Positions 16,849-25,945 are shown, counted from the stretch's first letter. The stretch: 64,000 nucleotides of DNA from Hassallia sp050875635 (GCF_050875635.1 NZ_JBPAOH010000023.1:1-64000), one strand, 5' to 3'. A program made the numbers and translations. The notes: a model not told the origin generated them from the sequence alone.

Positions 16849-17823
16849 ATGGATATCAAAAACGGCTTTGTCGGAACTGTAGGTAACACACCGCTAATTC
16901 GCTTAACCAGCTTTAGCGAAGAAACTGGTTGCGAAATCCTTGGTAAAGCAGAATTTCTCAATCCTGGAGGTTCCGTCAAAGACCGCGCCGCACTTTATAT
17001 TATTGAAGATGCCGAAAAGAAAGGTTTACTCAAACCCGGTGGCACCGTCGTTGAAGGAACAGCCGGTAACACAGGTATCGGACTAGCACATATTTGCAAT
17101 GCCAAAGGTTACAAATGTTTAATTATTATTCCCGATACTCAATCGCAAGAAAAGATGGACGCGATGAGGGCTTTGGGTGCTGAAGTTCGTCCCGTCCCCG
17201 CTGTACCATATAAAGACCCGAATAACTACGTTAGACTATCTGGCACAATCGCCGCAGAGATGGAAAACGCAATTTGGGCGAATCAATTTGATAACTTAGC
17301 AAATCGTCGCGCTCATTACGAAACCACAGCAGCAGAAATTTGGGCGCAAACAAATGGTAAAGTAGATGGTTGGGTAGCTGCAACCGGCACAGGCGGAACA
17401 TTTGCGGGTGTGGCGATGTACCTGAAAGAGAAAAATCCGGCGATTAAATGCGTAGTTGCCGATCCGATGGGTAGCGGACTTTACAGTTATATTAAAACAG
17501 GCGAAATCAAATTAGAAGGTAATTCGATTACCGAAGGTATTGGTAACAGTCGCATCACTGCAAACATGGAAGGGGCGCCGGCTGATGATGCGATTCAAAT
17601 TGATGACAAAGAAGCTTTGCGAGTAGTTTACCAGCTATTAAGAAAAGATGGGCTATTAATGGGCGGTTCCACAGGAATTAATGTTGGTGGTGCGATCGCA
17701 CTAGCCAAACAAATGGGACCCGGACACACCATTGTAACTATTTTATGTGATAGCGGTTCTCGTTATCAATCACGGATATTCAACCCTGAATGGCTGGCGT
17801 CAAAAGGACTTTCAATAGATTAG
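16849..17823 (+). CDS. cysK: Cysteine synthase (O-acetylserine sulfhydrylase)
   Basis: A PLP enzyme that makes cysteine from O-acetylserine and sulfide in the cytosol. The PLP lysine is Lys44 in NPGGSVKDRAA. The substrate-binding loop is EGTAGNTGIG (near 71-80), the phosphate-binding loop ATGTGGTFAG, and MGGSTGINVGG follows. The length of 324 residues is normal for the A-type enzyme. A cystathionine beta-synthase is less likely because no heme or CBS domains are present. The gene stands alone: hicBA lies upstream on the same strand 125 bases away and a decaying kinase gene converges from the right. Confidence 0.9.
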   Translation: MDIKNGFVGTVGNTPLIRLTSFSEETGCEILGKAEFLNPGGSVKDRAALYIIEDAEKKGLLKPGGTVVEGTAGNTGIGLAHICNAKGYKCLIIIPDTQSQEKMDAMRALGAEVRPVPAVPYKDPNNYVRLSGTIAAEMENAIWANQFDNLANRRAHYETTAAEIWAQTNGKVDGWVAATGTGGTFAGVAMYLKEKNPAIKCVVADPMGSGLYSYIKTGEIKLEGNSITEGIGNSRITANMEGAPADDAIQIDDKEALRVVYQLLRKDGLLMGGSTGINVGGAIALAKQMGPGHTIVTILCDSGSRYQSRIFNPEWLASKGLSID

Positions 17824-17853
17824 TTATTCACCTCTCAACTAACATAGAATCAA

Positions 17854-20033
17854 CTATGGATCAATACGGCAAAATCTATAATGTACTTGATCTTCAGGTT
17901 TACATTGGTTTTTGACTTGGACTAAGACACCGAGTCGATTATTGTCCTCAGATTTAACTTTGCGATCGCTCAATTCATCAAACTCAACTATACCCGTTGC
18001 ACCTGGCGTTGATTTAAAATCTTTGTTACTTAGAACATCGTATAATCCCTGCCGGGTGGGGTTATTTCCTACTTTTTGCAAAGCGTCTGCAATTACCTGT
18101 GCTGCATCGTGTGCAGTAGCACTACGCCAACCAACATATCGTGTTTCCCAAAGTTGAATTGATTCGTCTTTATACCATTGAGGAGTTAGTTCAATATCAA
18201 AAGGTATAGCAAGAATCATATTTTTTGCCTTCTCTGCAAAACCAGGTGTTAATTTATCCTCACTGTAGAATGAATCTCCAGCAAATAGATGTTTATTATT
18301 ATTTAACTGGATAGCAAATAATCCTTTATTTGTTGCTTCCCCCAAACCTAGCGATAGCATCAGTAAATTTGCATTTTTAATCTGACTATCGCATTTATCG
18401 ATTGTGATTTTTCCTAAATCGCATGAAGCTACATTTTTCGGTGTAAAATTTTTCTCAAATGCCTCTTTGAGCGACTTACTGTATATTTTCTCAGAATTAT
18501 AGAAAGTACCAGCTTTCTCACCAGGAAAATTCTTCTGAATGTACTCAAATAAATCGCTGGTAGCAACTGCATCACTAGGGGCAATGCGAAAGACGTTTTT
18601 ACTCAATTTAAATTGATAGCCTGAAGATGTAATTGTCTTTTGTCTAACCGCTGTACTAGTTGGCGAAATTGCCACTAATTTCTCACTTTCATAAACTTTA
18701 TCACCGCCTAAAATTGCATCACTAGTAAAATTACCAATTACTGCTAAGATGTTGCCATTAAAAGCTTCATCCCCAGGTATTTTATTCTCAGCAATATATT
18801 TAGCAACACGAGTAGCAATCTTTGGACTGTTATCATCGCGGGCGATTATTACCTGTAAGAATTGTTCATTTATACCTTTTCTTTCATTAATTTTATTCTG
18901 AAGATGTGCAACTCCTCGTAATATTTGTTCGCTGAGTCTGCTGAACTCTACAGATGTACCGTTAATTGGGTTAACGACAGCAATAGTTAGTGGTGGTTGA
19001 GTGCTATCATTTGCTTTGGCATTATTTAATAATATTAATGTTTCTGGGTCTACAGAACATTTGACAGCAGTGGTGTTATCCAATGCAGCTTTTTTAAATA
19101 AATTGATTGCCTCTTGAAAATTTTGCTGGGCTTTTTTGAAGTTTCCTTGAGAAAAGTCATTCATTCCGGCTTGTTTTTTTGCATATGCAGCCAGACAATC
19201 AGGATTAGTTGATGTTATACCTTGAGTCAGCAAAGATTCTTCACCACGGGTGAAATAATTATCGGGTAGTGGAGGTGGTTGGGTAACAAGATGAATGATG
19301 TATGTGATGAATGCGATCGCCAACACACCAAAAATTCCAAATCCAGCATATAACCAAGGTTTTTTAACTGTAGGGTCTGGATTTTGAATTAATCTAGCAT
19401 CATAAAGTGCTGCCATTACTTCATCCGCAGACTGATACCGATATTTCGGGCTAGGTTCCAACATCTTATTAATAATTTTCGCCAATTCTGGACGTACTTT
19501 CACAGAATTTTGCCAGCGTTCTAAATTATACGGAATATCTAAATTCATCGGGTTTTCACCTGTAAATAAGTAGATACAAGTGGCTGCTAAGGAATATAAA
19601 TCCGAAGCAAAATAAACAATCCCAGCATTTACCTGTTCTGGAGGTGAAAACCCAGGAGTCATAATCACGGTTGCACTTTCCGAAACACCTTCTTCAACTT
19701 TCTTGATTACTTGCTTAACCGCACCAATACACTTTTGCCTGAATTACCCCGTCGCGATCCTGATACCGGACTCCACATTGAAGCGTTTTATGCGTTGGAC
19801 TTTGTGTTGCCGTTGGCATGGGACTAACTCGCGAAATTAATTGTGGAATGCCTACGACAACAACAACTAATGCAACAGATGCAATGTTTGCGGGAAATCG
19901 TCTTTTGGGGGTTAGAAAGCTCAATATCGTTTTGACTATCGCGCCCTACAGTCAGGCGATCGCTTTCTATTAATTTACACTGAATTTCGCCATCTGGTGA
20001 CTGAATTTCTAGGAACGGCGACACCGAATGCAT
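17854..20033 (-). pseudogene. Degraded FHA / Ser-Thr kinase / periplasmic-binding-protein sensor gene
   Basis: Remnant of a receptor-type protein kinase. From the 5' end (right): an FHA domain start (LTVGRDSQNDIELSNP and ISRKHC, in the reading frame from 20033 to 19824) that runs into unrelated residues. About 150 bases without recognisable homology follow. Then the kinase resumes after a stop at GAVKQ (normally part of the DFG loop), continues through TPGFSPPEQ and a C-lobe, one transmembrane helix (YAGFGIFGVLAIAFITYI), and a full Leu/Ile/Val-binding-protein-like domain ending at 17854. The ATP-binding lobe, the HRD catalytic loop and DFG are gone, so it cannot be an active kinase. The open frame 17854-19668 (604 residues) might still make a membrane protein with a binding domain. 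An intact homologue nearby is the kinase at 25.9 kb, which lacks the binding domain. Confidence 0.8.
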
Positions 20034-20346
20034 ACATCTCTCCTAATTGGTGAGGTCACTTTTATTAATTTCAATGCCGGATTGATACTTGTGAAATTTA
20101 TTCTTCATAATCAGTATTATTGCTGCTATTATCACATATTTTCCTTTTTGATGATACTAAAACTTAATTGGTCTTCACACAGTTTTGCTTTTCTAATTAG
20201 AGTTATTGATACAAATGCAGACAAATCGGAGACTTGATTATTTTTTACATTCAGAGAATAAAAGCCGCAAAATTCATACGGGGTAAACAGAGGCGTGTAA
20301 TAATTACATATAGTGCGATTCTCCTGCAAAGACGGTTCCTAAAAAA
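20034..20346. other. Divergent intergenic region
   Basis: AT-rich DNA between the kinase remnant (leftward) and the 2Fe-2S protein gene (rightward). Short frames here have no recognisable features. I see no repeat and no clear promoter. Confidence 0.5.
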
Positions 20347-20661
20347 ATGTCAAACAATCAACCATCCGCTTCTTCTAGATGCGTGCGGGTATGTCAAAAT
20401 CGTGCTTGTAAAAAGCAAGGTGCGGCGAAGGTATTAGCTGCTTTTAAGGCTTCAGTAGTTCCTGGGGTGACGGTGACGGCTACCGGCTGTTTGGGACAAT
20501 GCGGTAATGGTCCGATGGTGTTGGTGTTGCCCGATCGCGTCTGGTATAGTGGTGTCCGCCCTAATGAAGTGCCTTTGGTAGTAGAACAGCATTTACTCGG
20601 CGGTCAAGAAGTTGAAAAGATGCTGTACTCTCGGTTTCATTCTGAGTCCCAAGACGATTAA
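20347..20661 (+). CDS. Thioredoxin-like [2Fe-2S] ferredoxin domain protein
   Basis: A 104-residue protein with four spaced cysteines, CQNRACKKQGA (Cys16, Cys21) and CLGQCGNGP (Cys48, Cys52). This is the pattern of the thioredoxin-fold [2Fe-2S] ferredoxins related to NuoE and HoxE subunits. It presumably carries electrons in the cytosol; the partner is unknown. Cyanobacteria keep a single-domain protein of this kind. The start is ATG after an A-rich stretch. A DUF5331 gene follows 45 bases later on the same strand, so the two may be co-transcribed. Confidence 0.85.
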   Translation: MSNNQPSASSRCVRVCQNRACKKQGAAKVLAAFKASVVPGVTVTATGCLGQCGNGPMVLVLPDRVWYSGVRPNEVPLVVEQHLLGGQEVEKMLYSRFHSESQDD

Positions 20662-20706
20662 AAATATAAAGGACTGCACTCTTTTTTACTGTTTACGAGG
20701 CATCCT

Positions 20707-21513
20707 ATGAATATTCAGCATCTGCGTGAATCACTGAAAATAAAGTGGCTAAATTACTACTTTGAAAATCGTCCCTGGTTAGTCAAGATGCAAATTTGGG
20801 GGACGTATGATGGTGAACGGCGTCCAAGCAGCGGTTTTATATTGGCGACTTTATCTGTTTTAGAACCGCAACTTGATGAGATTTTTCCCTTTATTTTGGA
20901 TCTAAATAATAATCCCGATCGCATTGTTGCCGCATTAGGTCTTAACTTCAATCCCGACCGACATTTAGATTTAATTAAATCGGAAAAGCCAATAGTTACC
21001 ACAGAGGTGATTAGCGTAAGCCAACATGAGGTTAGAGATGCTGTAAAAAACGACGTTGAAATTAGCATCAAACCTGCGCCGCTTGCTGTGACAACCCAAG
21101 TCAACAATGATAACAATGAGCGATCGCCCCAATCTACCAGCAAAGTTGAAAGCAAGGGAAAATCTAAGCCGTTGGGATTTACAACTAAAGTTGAAACCAA
21201 GGGCAAACCTGATAATAAACACAGCAAAACTTCACCCCCTAACCTTTCTCCTTTCAGAGGAGAAAAGAAAAAAAGCGTTGCTGCACTTCCGGGTGATGTA
21301 ATCCGGATGAATGGAACTTGTGAGCGATCGCACTCAGTTACCACTTTGTTACCTAGCAATGGCAAACCGCTTGCTGTGGCTACAATTGAAAGCCAAGACA
21401 TGCGTGTAAAAATGCAACGCAAAGATGTTCAGAGTGAAGTTAATTCATCACCTACCACTAATGCCAGTAGTCTACCTTCTTGGATAGATGAGTTTTGTGA
21501 AGGCGCCAATTAG
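20707..21513 (+). CDS. DUF5331 domain protein
   Basis: A 268-residue cyanobacterial protein of unknown role. Residues 1-90 are the conserved part (LRESLKIKWLNYYFENRPWL, WGTYDGERRPSSGFILATLS, LDLNNNPDRIVAALGLNFNP). I recognise it as the DUF5331 domain. The rest is low complexity, basic and Ser/Thr/Lys-rich, and ends in a short conserved tail (LPSWIDEFCEGAN). Within the tail region, PPNLSPFRGEKKK is encoded by sequence resembling the dispersed C-rich repeat, and several HIP1 sites create RSP/RSH codons, so this part is probably fast-evolving and unstructured. Probably co-transcribed with the preceding 2Fe-2S gene. Confidence 0.7.
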   Translation: MNIQHLRESLKIKWLNYYFENRPWLVKMQIWGTYDGERRPSSGFILATLSVLEPQLDEIFPFILDLNNNPDRIVAALGLNFNPDRHLDLIKSEKPIVTTEVISVSQHEVRDAVKNDVEISIKPAPLAVTTQVNNDNNERSPQSTSKVESKGKSKPLGFTTKVETKGKPDNKHSKTSPPNLSPFRGEKKKSVAALPGDVIRMNGTCERSHSVTTLLPSNGKPLAVATIESQDMRVKMQRKDVQSEVNSSPTTNASSLPSWIDEFCEGAN

Positions 21514-21532
21514 TAGAAGTTAGGGGATTTTT

Positions 21533-21670
21533 TGGAGACAAGGGGACAAGGAGACAAGGGGGACGACTTGGGGTAAGAAACAAATTCCTATCTCTCCCTT
21601 GTCCTCCCCCTCTCCCTTGTCCTCCCCATCTCCTTGTCTCCCCATCTCCTTGTCTCCTTGTCTCCCCATC
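21533..21670. repeat. GGAGACAAG / CTCCTTGTC repeat pair
   Basis: Left part: GGAGACAAGG and GGGACAAGG units; right part: CTCCCCATCTCCTTGTC units, the reverse complement, with a short unique centre. The arms can fold together between two convergent genes and may act as a shared transcription end. The right arm stops at the YgfZ stop codon. Confidence 0.8.
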
Positions 21671-22657
21671 CTACTGTGGGTATTCGTGAGTAACGAAGGG
21701 GATTTCTACTATTTCCCCCTCAGTTTCTCCGACTTTAACTTTCAAGCCGACACCACCTGCTTTAGTGCGGATGTAACCTAGCCCAAAGTAACCATCAGCG
21801 GTTTCGGTATAACTTGTCAGTTTGCCGACTTTTTCATCCCCGACAGCGATCGCACTTTGGATTTCCGCCGGCGCGTTGAGACGAATACCCCAAAGGTGTT
21901 GTTTTACACCTTTGTATGTATTTAAACGGGCGATGGTTTCTTGTCCGATATAACAACCTTTGTTAAAAGAAATGGTATGCCATAAACCAGCTTCTAGAGG
22001 ATTGTAATCATCAGTCAATTCATGCTCTGGGGCTGGACGACCTTGTAATATTCGCAACACATCAAAAGCGCGATCGCTCATTTCTTGCGCTCCAGCTTCG
22101 ACAATTTTCTCCCATACCGTCGCCTTAAGAGAAGCTGGTAAAATCAGAGTATATCCCGGCAAAGCCAAACCGCTACCCACAGCTACACGCACCCCACCCT
22201 CAAATAGTTGATGAGTGCCGTAAGGTTGACCGATAATAGCTTCAGCACCCAATTTTTCTATAATCGTGTCGCTTTGCGAACCGATGATCTTGAAGGTTGC
22301 AGTGTCATTTGTCACATCGGCTAATTGCACCTTATCAGCGAAAAAGATGTATTTATCCAGCCATTGCATGAGAAATTCTCGGCGATTCGGCGAAACTAGT
22401 AACAGCACCGCATCTTCTAAAACGTAAGCTGTTGCTAAGTCAATAGTCCGAGCTGTGGATGTCACCATTACAGTATCACAGCCTTGTCCTGGTTTGAGAC
22501 TTTGGAAATCGTTAGTAGTTTGATTGTGTAAAAAGCGGATGCGGTCATCGTCAGAAACACGGGTGATGCCTGAGTGAGAGCGATCGCATACAGCAACAGA
22601 ATCTTGTGCTGCTTGGATAGCTACTGCGTCGTTGGCGTCAATTGCAGATTTGGACAT
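21671..22657 (-). CDS. ygfZ: YgfZ / GcvT-like folate-binding Fe-S maturation protein
   Basis: A 328-residue protein of the YgfZ/CAF17 family, a tetrahydrofolate-binding GcvT-fold protein that helps assemble or repair certain 4Fe-4S enzymes. The diagnostic motif KGCYIGQE is at 233-240, with its redox cysteine at 237. Upstream, ITRVSDDDRIRFLHNQTTNDF is the conserved N-terminal nucleotide/folate-pocket segment. The length fits the cyanobacterial members. The gene is monocistronic on the minus strand and its end abuts a tandem repeat. No lesion is visible. Confidence 0.88.
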   Translation of the reverse strand: MSKSAIDANDAVAIQAAQDSVAVCDRSHSGITRVSDDDRIRFLHNQTTNDFQSLKPGQGCDTVMVTSTARTIDLATAYVLEDAVLLLVSPNRREFLMQWLDKYIFFADKVQLADVTNDTATFKIIGSQSDTIIEKLGAEAIIGQPYGTHQLFEGGVRVAVGSGLALPGYTLILPASLKATVWEKIVEAGAQEMSDRAFDVLRILQGRPAPEHELTDDYNPLEAGLWHTISFNKGCYIGQETIARLNTYKGVKQHLWGIRLNAPAEIQSAIAVGDEKVGKLTSYTETADGYFGLGYIRTKAGGVGLKVKVGETEGEIVEIPFVTHEYPQ

Positions 22658-22773
22658 GGTGATAGCAGTTTTTGATTTTAGATTGTAAAACCCAGTCTAA
22701 ATCAACTTACACGATGAAAATATTATTAAGTAAGGGTTTGCTTTCGAGCGATCGTTCCGATCAACTGCTCAAA

Positions 22774-23037
22774 TTACGGAAAGTACCTGTAAACATCTTT
22801 TCTGTGCAAGACTCTGACAAAAATCACTACACTCTCAGATACTGTAATATCAATTCTCTAGTCTCCAACCCCGATCCGATAATAGTCACCATCAGCTTTA
22901 AGTTTTTTTATACTACTCACATTACCTAAATTTTCAGCGTTTTCTACTTCTTCAATTACTGCCTTAATTCTTTGAAGTAATGTTTCGTCTAAAATATTGC
23001 CTAAATCTTTCTCAAAGCTTTTTCTGAATACGTTCAT
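22774..23037 (-). pseudogene. RelE-type toxin with an in-frame stop codon
   Basis: Reading 23037 to 22774 gives 88 codons with a single internal TAG (22858-22860). Before it: MNVFRKSFEKDLGNIL, ETLLQRIKAVIEEVENAENL, SIKKLKADGDYYRIGVGD. After it, in the same frame: RIDITV, VVIFVRVLHRKDVYRYFP and a stop. These are the two halves of a normal RelE/ParE-superfamily toxin of 87 residues; the lost residue is probably the Tyr usual after GD. It overlaps the antitoxin gene by four bases (ATGA). A single base change would restore it, so inactivation is recent, or suppressor readthrough may yield low levels. Confidence 0.85.
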
Positions 23038-23243
23038 TTTTTAGTTTCCCAAATTTTGAAGATAGCTTCTCGACTGACAAGCTCAGTTTTTTCACCTTCC
23101 TTGATAGCTTTTTCTAAAGCTATGTCTTCTATTATTTCTGCCAATAAATCAGAAAATACCTCTTTTTGCTCTTGAAGTACCTCTACTATTGCAGCTTTCA
23201 GCAGTTCTTTAAGTTTTATTTCATCTAAATTCATTTCAGCCAT
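23034..23243 (-). CDS. Antitoxin partner of the RelE-type toxin
   Basis: A 69-residue acidic protein (MNLDEIKLKELLKAAIVEVL and ALEKAIKEGEKTELVSREAI) of the type that precedes RelE-like toxins in cyanobacteria. It overlaps the toxin start by four bases, implying coupled translation. With the toxin interrupted, the antitoxin may persist as a free regulator. The antitoxin call rests on size, charge and position; no DNA-binding motif is certain. Confidence 0.7.
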   Translation of the reverse strand: MAEMNLDEIKLKELLKAAIVEVLQEQKEVFSDLLAEIIEDIALEKAIKEGEKTELVSREAIFKIWETKK

Positions 23244-23329
23244 ATATACTCTATATCTCAGTTTTTATTGATACTAGGACGCACTTTCTCTAATCTTCCA
23301 TTTTATTTGAAATTTACCTAACGAGTTAT

Positions 23330-23823
23330 TTATGTTTGAATTTCTTGAATAATCGTTGCAATTTCGTCTTCAGATTGCATGTGCCGTGCTAAAACTTGAG
23401 CGGTTGACTCAAAAAGTGCGATCGCGCTCATAATTTAGCTAAATCTTGCCGCAAATTCTGCCCAATATACAATTTGAGTAAAGCTTCAACAGACATATCT
23501 CGACTAGCGGCAACTTTTTTCAGATATTGTAATGTATCGGTTGGTATCTTTATCGATACTGTTTCTGTTGCACGAGGTCGCAAATTTAGTTCAAGTTCTT
23601 CAGGATTCTTCATATAACTTTGTTGGGGGGAAATTATGCGCGATCGCTTGACACGTTCTACATAAACTACAAGTAATAAGCGTTGGGAGAGAGAATACCC
23701 AATGATGAAATCACGCTGTTCGTTATTCGCAGTAGCATCACCCACTTGGTAGAAAGGGTCAAAAAAAACTTCTGCGGCTTTTTCAAATGTAACATCATGT
23801 TTTTCGCGCTCTGGCGATCGCAT
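23330..23823 (-). pseudogene. Fused and frameshifted BrnT/BrnA-like toxin-antitoxin pair
   Basis: The open frame 23823-23428 joins a BrnT-like toxin part (KHDVTFEKAAEVFFDPF, RDFIIGYSLSQRLLLVVYVE, SRIIS) directly to a BrnA/CopG-like antitoxin part (MKNPEELELNLRPRATETVS, IPTDTLQYLKKVAASRDMSV, LRQDLAKL) with no stop between. Upstream of the Met, toxin-like residues may continue to an in-frame stop, but the N-terminus is unclear. At TTATGAGCGCGATCGC the frame ends. The usual antitoxin tail then continues in another frame from 23431 to 23330 (STAQVLARHMQSEDEIATII). So there is a toxin-antitoxin fusion and a frameshift at a HIP1 site. The downstream part could be translated from its own overlapping ATG, giving a 33-residue fragment. 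Confidence 0.72.
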
Positions 23824-23964
23824 TCGTGAAATGCTGGAAATCCAAAAAGTCCAATTAAATCAATACTTACACGAATTGACCACAATTCAAGCATCATTGT
23901 CTACTTGGAAGCCAATGCAAACAATCAAGTAGCCGGCTATACAACTCCCCTAACCCAGACTAGC

Positions 23965-24035
23965 TAAAAACGCCTCCTCTTAGCCCACGCAGGTGGGCTT
24001 TGTTCGTATAGCCGCAGGTTTCAACCTGACGGCTT
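23965..24035. repeat. AGCCCACGCAGGTGGGCT palindrome repeat
   Basis: AGCCCACGCAGGTGGGCTTT is a hairpin, followed by TTCGTATAGCCGCAGGTTTC and CAACCTG, a second imperfect hairpin. Relatives lie at 25.14-25.25 kb and 56.34-56.45 kb. It lies directly before the methyltransferase start, so it may shape that leader. Confidence 0.82.
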
Positions 24036-24042
24036 ACAAGTT

Positions 24043-25056
24043 ATGCTATTTCTATCACATGTAATTTTACACTATATTGTGAAAGAAAATCATAAATTAG
24101 AATTTCATTCATCCTTAAAAGTCATAGACTTATTCGCCGGATGTGGCGGTTTATCTCTCGGATTTCAAAATGCAGGTTTTCAAATAGCCGCAGCCTTTGA
24201 TAACTGGGAAACCGCTATCAAAGTTTATCAAAAAAACTTTAATCACGATGTCATATTATGTGACATTGCCGCTTTAGATAATTTGGAACTTATCAAAAAT
24301 CTCAATCCAGATATAATTATTGGCGGTCCACCTTGTCAAGATTTTTCTAGCGCTGGTAAGCGTGATGAAAACTTAGGAAGAGGTGATTTAACTATTGTGT
24401 TTGCGAAAATAGTCGCTAGTGTCAAACCTAAATGGTTTGTCATGGAAAATGTAGATAGATTAGCCAAAAGTGCCAAATATAAAATAGCTAGAGATATTTT
24501 TCAACAAGCTGGATACGGACTCACCGAAAAGATATTAGATGCGAGTTTATGTGGTGTACCGCAAAAGCGTAAAAGATTTTTTTGTATAGGTGAATTTAAC
24601 GGTGAAGATAAAGTTTTAGAATCTTATTTACAAGCTAATTTAGCAACCCGACCAACCACAATTAGAGAATATTTGGGCGATAGTTTAGGCATTGAGTATT
24701 ATTATCGACATCCGAGAAGCTATAAAAGAAGAGCAATATTTAGTATTGACGAACCAAGTCCGACAATTAGAGGTGTTAATAGACCGATTCCTAAAAATTA
24801 TAAAATTCATCCTGGTGATGCTGCACCCGTTACGCCGCAATTACGACCTTTAACTACTATTGAACGCAGTTATATACAAACATTTCCACCTAATTTTATT
24901 TTTGAAAGTTCCAAAACTGACTTAGAACAAATGATAGGTAATGCAGTTCCGGTCAAATTAGCTGAGTATGTTGCTAAATGCCTGAAACAGTATATGCAGC
25001 AAAATACTGTCCTGGTTCGTAGTGAGCCAGCGCGGTCTTGGGGGTCTCCCCCATGA
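24043..25056 (+). CDS. DNA (cytosine-5) methyltransferase, apparently orphan
   Basis: Transfers methyl groups to C5 of cytosine. Motif I FAGCGG (31-36), motif IV GGPPCQ with catalytic Cys98, motif VI ENV (135-137), motif VIII QKRKRFF and motif X GNAVP are all present. The target-recognition domain is short (about 205-265), so the full enzyme of about 325 residues is of the small type. The last 12 or so residues (RSEPARSWGSPP) are encoded by a dispersed repeat, so the native C-terminus was altered there. No restriction gene is adjacent. The ATG at 24043 follows a repeat and encodes 25 residues before motif I; a later alternative start near the GTG at 24079 is possible. The recognition site cannot be read from sequence. 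Confidence 0.9.
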   Translation: MLFLSHVILHYIVKENHKLEFHSSLKVIDLFAGCGGLSLGFQNAGFQIAAAFDNWETAIKVYQKNFNHDVILCDIAALDNLELIKNLNPDIIIGGPPCQDFSSAGKRDENLGRGDLTIVFAKIVASVKPKWFVMENVDRLAKSAKYKIARDIFQQAGYGLTEKILDASLCGVPQKRKRFFCIGEFNGEDKVLESYLQANLATRPTTIREYLGDSLGIEYYYRHPRSYKRRAIFSIDEPSPTIRGVNRPIPKNYKIHPGDAAPVTPQLRPLTTIERSYIQTFPPNFIFESSKTDLEQMIGNAVPVKLAEYVAKCLKQYMQQNTVLVRSEPARSWGSPP

Positions 25057-25255
25057 GCGACTGGCGAACCCGGAGGGTGAGCGGTTTACCGCTCAAATTA
25101 AGGGCTGAAGCCCTTACCACATAAGACACAAAGCGATCGCCTTTTAGCCCACGCAGGTGGGCTACCCTTCTCCTTTCGGAGACGCTGCGCGAACGGGAAC
25201 GCCAAGGGCGAACGTTCGTATAGCCCCAGAATTCTATTCTGTGGGCATTATATTA
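25020..25255. repeat. Cluster of dispersed palindromic repeats
   Basis: At least three modules follow one another: GCGCGGTCTTGGGGGTCTCC with ATGAGCGACTGGCGAACCC (also at 33.5 kb), AGCCCACGCAGGTGGGCTA (also at 24.0 kb), and CTTCTCCTTTCGGAGACG with CTGCGCGAACG (inside the Uma2 gene at 9.0 kb). A further TTCGTATAGCCCCAGAATTC hairpin follows. The first module forms the tail of the methyltransferase gene. Confidence 0.8.
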
Positions 25256-25299
25256 CATTTTGATGAATAACCCCCAATAAGGACGGGGAAACCCCGCCC

Positions 25300-25785
25300 C
25301 TACTCTGGTAAACTTGCAAACACTTGCTCAACTAACTTTTTAGTCTTCGCTTCCAAACGCAGCCAATCTACATCACCGGTTTCATCAATCAAATCAGTGT
25401 CGATTTTTACCGCTTGATCACCTGTGCCGTAGTCAAGAAAACACACTTTGTAACACAGTTCCCACAAATCAACCGTCACTTGTCGATCTTGACGCTGCAA
25501 ACATAGATGATATCCTGGATGGGGCGTTGGTAAATTAGCAAGTGATTGTCTGATTAAATCGCTTTGTTCCGGTGTTGCCCCTTCCATTTCTTGCAACAGC
25601 TGGGTAACGATCGCTTTAGTTTCATCACTTGTGTCAGCAGCCCAAACCAATACATCTTGGTAAGTTCCCTTCCAAGCAGATTCATCCAGTTGCTTGCGAA
25701 TGTTATCAACGACGCGAATGAAAGCAGGTTGCATCAGCAGTTCAGCCTGCTGCCAGGTGACTGAATTGGTTATTTTCGGTGGCAT
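25300..25785 (-). CDS. Conserved-looking hypothetical protein
   Basis: A 161-residue soluble protein I do not recognise. It begins MPPKITNSVTWQQAELLMQP, is rich in helices with acidic residues, and ends with a hydrophilic helix (EAKTKKLVEQVFASLPE). No membrane segment, signal peptide or catalytic motif is visible. Normal amino-acid composition and absence of repeats suggest a real cytosolic protein. It is divergent from the Ser/Thr kinase gene to its right, 160 bases away. Confidence 0.65.
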   Translation of the reverse strand: MPPKITNSVTWQQAELLMQPAFIRVVDNIRKQLDESAWKGTYQDVLVWAADTSDETKAIVTQLLQEMEGATPEQSDLIRQSLANLPTPHPGYHLCLQRQDRQVTVDLWELCYKVCFLDYGTGDQAVKIDTDLIDETGDVDWLRLEAKTKKLVEQVFASLPE

Positions 25786-25945
25786 GGTAAATTCAAAGCA
25801 AGATTGAAATAAAAATTAACAACGTTTTTGTGAAAAAATTGTGTTTTCCGCCTAAATCTTTTCTCAAGATAGCGGATTTCATCAAAGAAAACCTGGAGAT
25901 ATTTATTACCATCCGGAAAATGGGTGTTAAAACTGGGGAGGGAAT

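Noticed and set aside
20757..21422. 221-codon frame antisense to the DUF5331 gene
   Set aside because: Shadow of the real gene; no conserved features and a Ser/Leu-rich composition.
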